From Chryseobacterium populi (GTDB lineage: Bacteria; Bacteroidota; Bacteroidia; Flavobacteriales; Weeksellaceae), in assembly GCF_000282115.1 (NCBI RefSeq), contig NZ_AKJY01000020.1, positions 1 through 33,171 of the forward strand: a stretch of 33,171 nucleotides of DNA, read 5' to 3'. The notes under the pieces are model-generated. The model was not told the DNA's origin. It did not search any database and worked only from the letters and a program-made list of their open reading frames with translations. Of the stretch, positions 31,827-33,171 are shown piece by piece; positions within the stretch are counted from its first letter, which is position 1, and every line of letters begins with the position of its first letter. A program made the translations under genes and the position numbers.

Positions 31827-31928
31827 TGTTGTAAAAATTTTAAGATTTTGAAATTGTTTTTCTTCCTCTCACGAAGTATTTATCGCGAGCAGTACACAGT
31901 TAAAATTTCGAAGCGCTTCTTAAATTTT

Positions 31929-31998
31929 TTGGGAAGTAGTACCTTCAAAAACGGAGGAGAAACATCTGCTTCCCAACCCGGAGTTTTACCTCCGTTTT
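31929..31998. other. Possible pseudoknot or switching RNA structure
   Basis: TTGGGAAGTAG (31929-31939) can pair with CTGCTTCCCAA (31966-31976), and AAAACGGAGG (31948-31957) with CCTCCGTTTT (31989-31998). The two helices cross, as in an H-type pseudoknot. CGGAG (31979-31983) can instead pair with CTCCG (31990-31994) ahead of TTTTAT, giving a competing terminator-like hairpin. Which strand is transcribed is not known. Confidence 0.4.
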
Positions 31999-32157
31999 AT
32001 CTGGTGATTTTGAAATCAGTTTTGTAAATTTGTTTTTGTCTTTTTTTTGTTTAATGTTTTGTTTATCAACTGATTTCTGAGACAAAGATGCGACAAAGCA
32101 TGACGCATGTGTTAGACAAAACATAGACATCGATGGACAATGATGGACAGGAACTCG

Positions 32158-32173
32158 TTACGGAAACCCGTAA
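32158..32173. promoter_or_regulatory. 16-base dyad operator, copy 2
   Basis: TTACGGAAACCCGTAA has the same six-base arms and four-base spacer as the dyad at 29152-29167. Its centre is 58.5 bases upstream of the 32224 ATG, identical to copy 1. A -7-like TATTTTG ends at 32202, 22 bases before the ATG, also as in copy 1. Confidence 0.75.
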
Positions 32174-32223
32174 TGCGACACGGTGGAAAAACACCTATTT
32201 TGTAATACCCTTAAAAACTAATT

Positions 32224-33099
32224 ATGTCCAAGAGAAAACAATTAATCCATGACGTTTTTGAACGAATTAAAGAAACATCAGAGAAAGACACCAAATATGG
32301 ATGGTCGGAAGATCTTGCCGATGCGATAGAGAAAAAAATAAAGTTTAAAATATCCGTCAAAACGCTTTCCAGATATTATGAGGCTTATATCGATGGAATT
32401 AATGAAGAAAAAGGTATAGAAACTTTAATACTTAATAGGTTAAGCCAATACTTAGGTTTTGATGATTATGAAGATTTTTGTACAACTATTGAAAAGAAAG
32501 GAGAAACTGCCAGTAAAACAACAGTAAAAATAGGTGTTGACAATGAAGAAGTCTCTTCGGTAAATGGTATACCAAATGTTAATGTCACCATCAATAATAC
32601 AAACTCAAACAATAATGACCAGCATTTTAATATGCCGGAATTTATTAAAAAGAATGGATTAGGAATTTTGGAAATGGCTTTTGTTTTATTACTCGTTACG
32701 GGAGGCGTTGTTTTACCAAATACTAAAAATGATTCTAAAGGCGGTAAAAATTCTTCAATCGTAACATTATGGGGGAAATCAGATGTAGATAAAAAGTACA
32801 TGTATTGGAATGGAGAAAGATATATTGCGACGGATAGCAGTGATCTTGGTCCTCAACTTGAAATTGTACCAATGCATAAGTATAATTTTAAATATCTTAA
32901 AAAAATTATGCGCCCCGATACACTTACAGCAGATAATGGCTTGGGTAAAGTTTGGTATGATAAAAGCAACAATAATGTAGAATTCTTTACAAGCCCAGGA
33001 ATACATCCTGAAAATGGAAAAGCCTTAAAAGATGTTTCAGAAACAATACTGAATAACCATGCCGGAATACAAACAGATTCGTTGCAAACTGAAGAATAA
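32224..33099 (+). CDS. Single-pass membrane protein with a cytosolic regulator-like N-terminus
   Basis: The 291-residue protein has a helical cytosolic N-terminal domain (about 1-90) with the segments SVKTLSRYYEAY (44-55) and NRLSQYLGFDDYEDFC (71-86). This pattern is frequent in Bacteroidota proteins of regulator type. Then come an Asn-rich linker, one TM helix (about 146-165) and a periplasmic C-terminal domain. I do not recognise a named family; an anti-sigma-like or one-component membrane regulator is possible. Its promoter region carries the same dyad as the nine-gene operon, which places it in the putative regulon of the two-component system. Confidence 0.65.
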   Translation: MSKRKQLIHDVFERIKETSEKDTKYGWSEDLADAIEKKIKFKISVKTLSRYYEAYIDGINEEKGIETLILNRLSQYLGFDDYEDFCTTIEKKGETASKTTVKIGVDNEEVSSVNGIPNVNVTINNTNSNNNDQHFNMPEFIKKNGLGILEMAFVLLLVTGGVVLPNTKNDSKGGKNSSIVTLWGKSDVDKKYMYWNGERYIATDSSDLGPQLEIVPMHKYNFKYLKKIMRPDTLTADNGLGKVWYDKSNNNVEFFTSPGIHPENGKALKDVSETILNNHAGIQTDSLQTEE

Positions 33100-33117
33100 C
33101 TTCCTTCACAATTATTG

Positions 33118-33136
33118 ACACTATCCCGTAAAGTGT
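33118..33136. repeat. Dyad at the right edge of the window
   Basis: ACACTAT (33118-33124) and AAAGTGT (33130-33136) form an inverted pair with one mismatch around CCCGT. There is no T-run after it. It could be a weak terminator for the 32224 gene or the edge of a mobile element that continues beyond the window. Confidence 0.3.
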
Positions 33137-33171
33137 GTAAGTTAAAAAGCTAGGCTTGGATTTTATAATCT

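Larger units (their letters stand above)
31827..32223. other. Structured intergenic region between divergent genes
   Basis: This gap of about 400 bases holds several dyads and crossing complementary segments at 31868-31998, helically phased GACA repeats at 32081-32149, the second operator dyad at 32158-32173 and a -7-like TATTTTG at 32196-32202. A minus-strand frame of 61 codons (31945-32130) overlaps these signals and is not accepted as a gene. Confidence 0.6.

Noticed and set aside
31945..32130. 61-codon minus-strand frame in the structured intergenic region
   Set aside because: It overlaps the crossing helices and the phased GACA repeats, has no recognisable domain, and the structure explains the sequence better than coding does.
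1..33171. CRISPR arrays, tRNA or rRNA genes
   Set aside because: No regularly spaced direct repeats with unique spacers and no tRNA- or rRNA-like conserved stretches were seen on reading. The dcw repeats are too few and too far apart for CRISPR.

Overview
The window is AT-rich Flavobacteriia DNA (Bacteroidota), most likely a Chryseobacterium-like Weeksellaceae genome. The signs are the dcw gene order, Bacteroidota promoter boxes (TTG about 20 bases before TAnnTTTG), few Shine-Dalgarno sites, an extended MraY, a GH3-family protein and flavobacterial-type TPR sensor kinases. No rRNA, tRNA, CRISPR array or complete insertion sequence was seen. Taxonomy is inferred from protein style, not from a marker search.

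Left edge (1-2731): a plus-strand run of three tiny membrane-protein ORFs faces, across a bidirectional terminator, a minus-strand GH3-family gene and a CGC-type bacilliredoxin gene with a clear promoter.

The core (3158-21540, minus strand) is a long division and cell-wall cluster in transcription order mraZ, rsmH, ftsL, ftsI, murE, (four-helix-bundle gene), mraY, murD, ftsW, murG, (YbjN-like gene), murC, ftsQ, ftsA, ftsZ, isochorismatase-like, YqeY-like. murF and ddl are absent. Upstream of mraZ sits a textbook MraZ operator: three TGGRA repeats at 10-base steps. Most gene junctions carry short palindromic repeats. Family A (a two-hairpin element with a compensatory base-pair change) and family B (TGTATTCATGTATT-type) each occur three times. 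The four-helix-bundle gene looks like a small cassette dropped between murE and mraY, bounded by inverted AT-rich repeats.

A divergent plus-strand block (21813-23705) encodes an alpha/beta hydrolase, the ribosome-assembly GTPase YsxC and an ElaA-like acetyltransferase, ending in a terminator shared with the next operon.

The accessory region (23704-33171) is the most interesting part. A minus-strand two-component system (lipobox-bearing TPR histidine kinase and NarL/LuxR-type regulator) ends in a strong terminator. Immediately beyond it begins a tight nine-gene operon: DUF4177-like protein, YidD paralogue, DUF1508 repeat protein, solitary HsdR-N/PD-(D/E)XK nuclease-like protein, cationic GPRGG secreted protein, four-TM protein, TerB-like protein, coiled-coil four-TM protein and vWA-like lipoprotein. 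Its promoter carries a 16-base dyad, TTACGG-N4-CCGTAA. The same dyad, at exactly the same distance from the start codon, precedes a plus-strand single-pass membrane protein at 32224. A third, near-identical dyad lies inside the kinase gene. I infer one regulon under the two-component system. The function of the operon is not known to me; an envelope-stress or defence role is a hypothesis.
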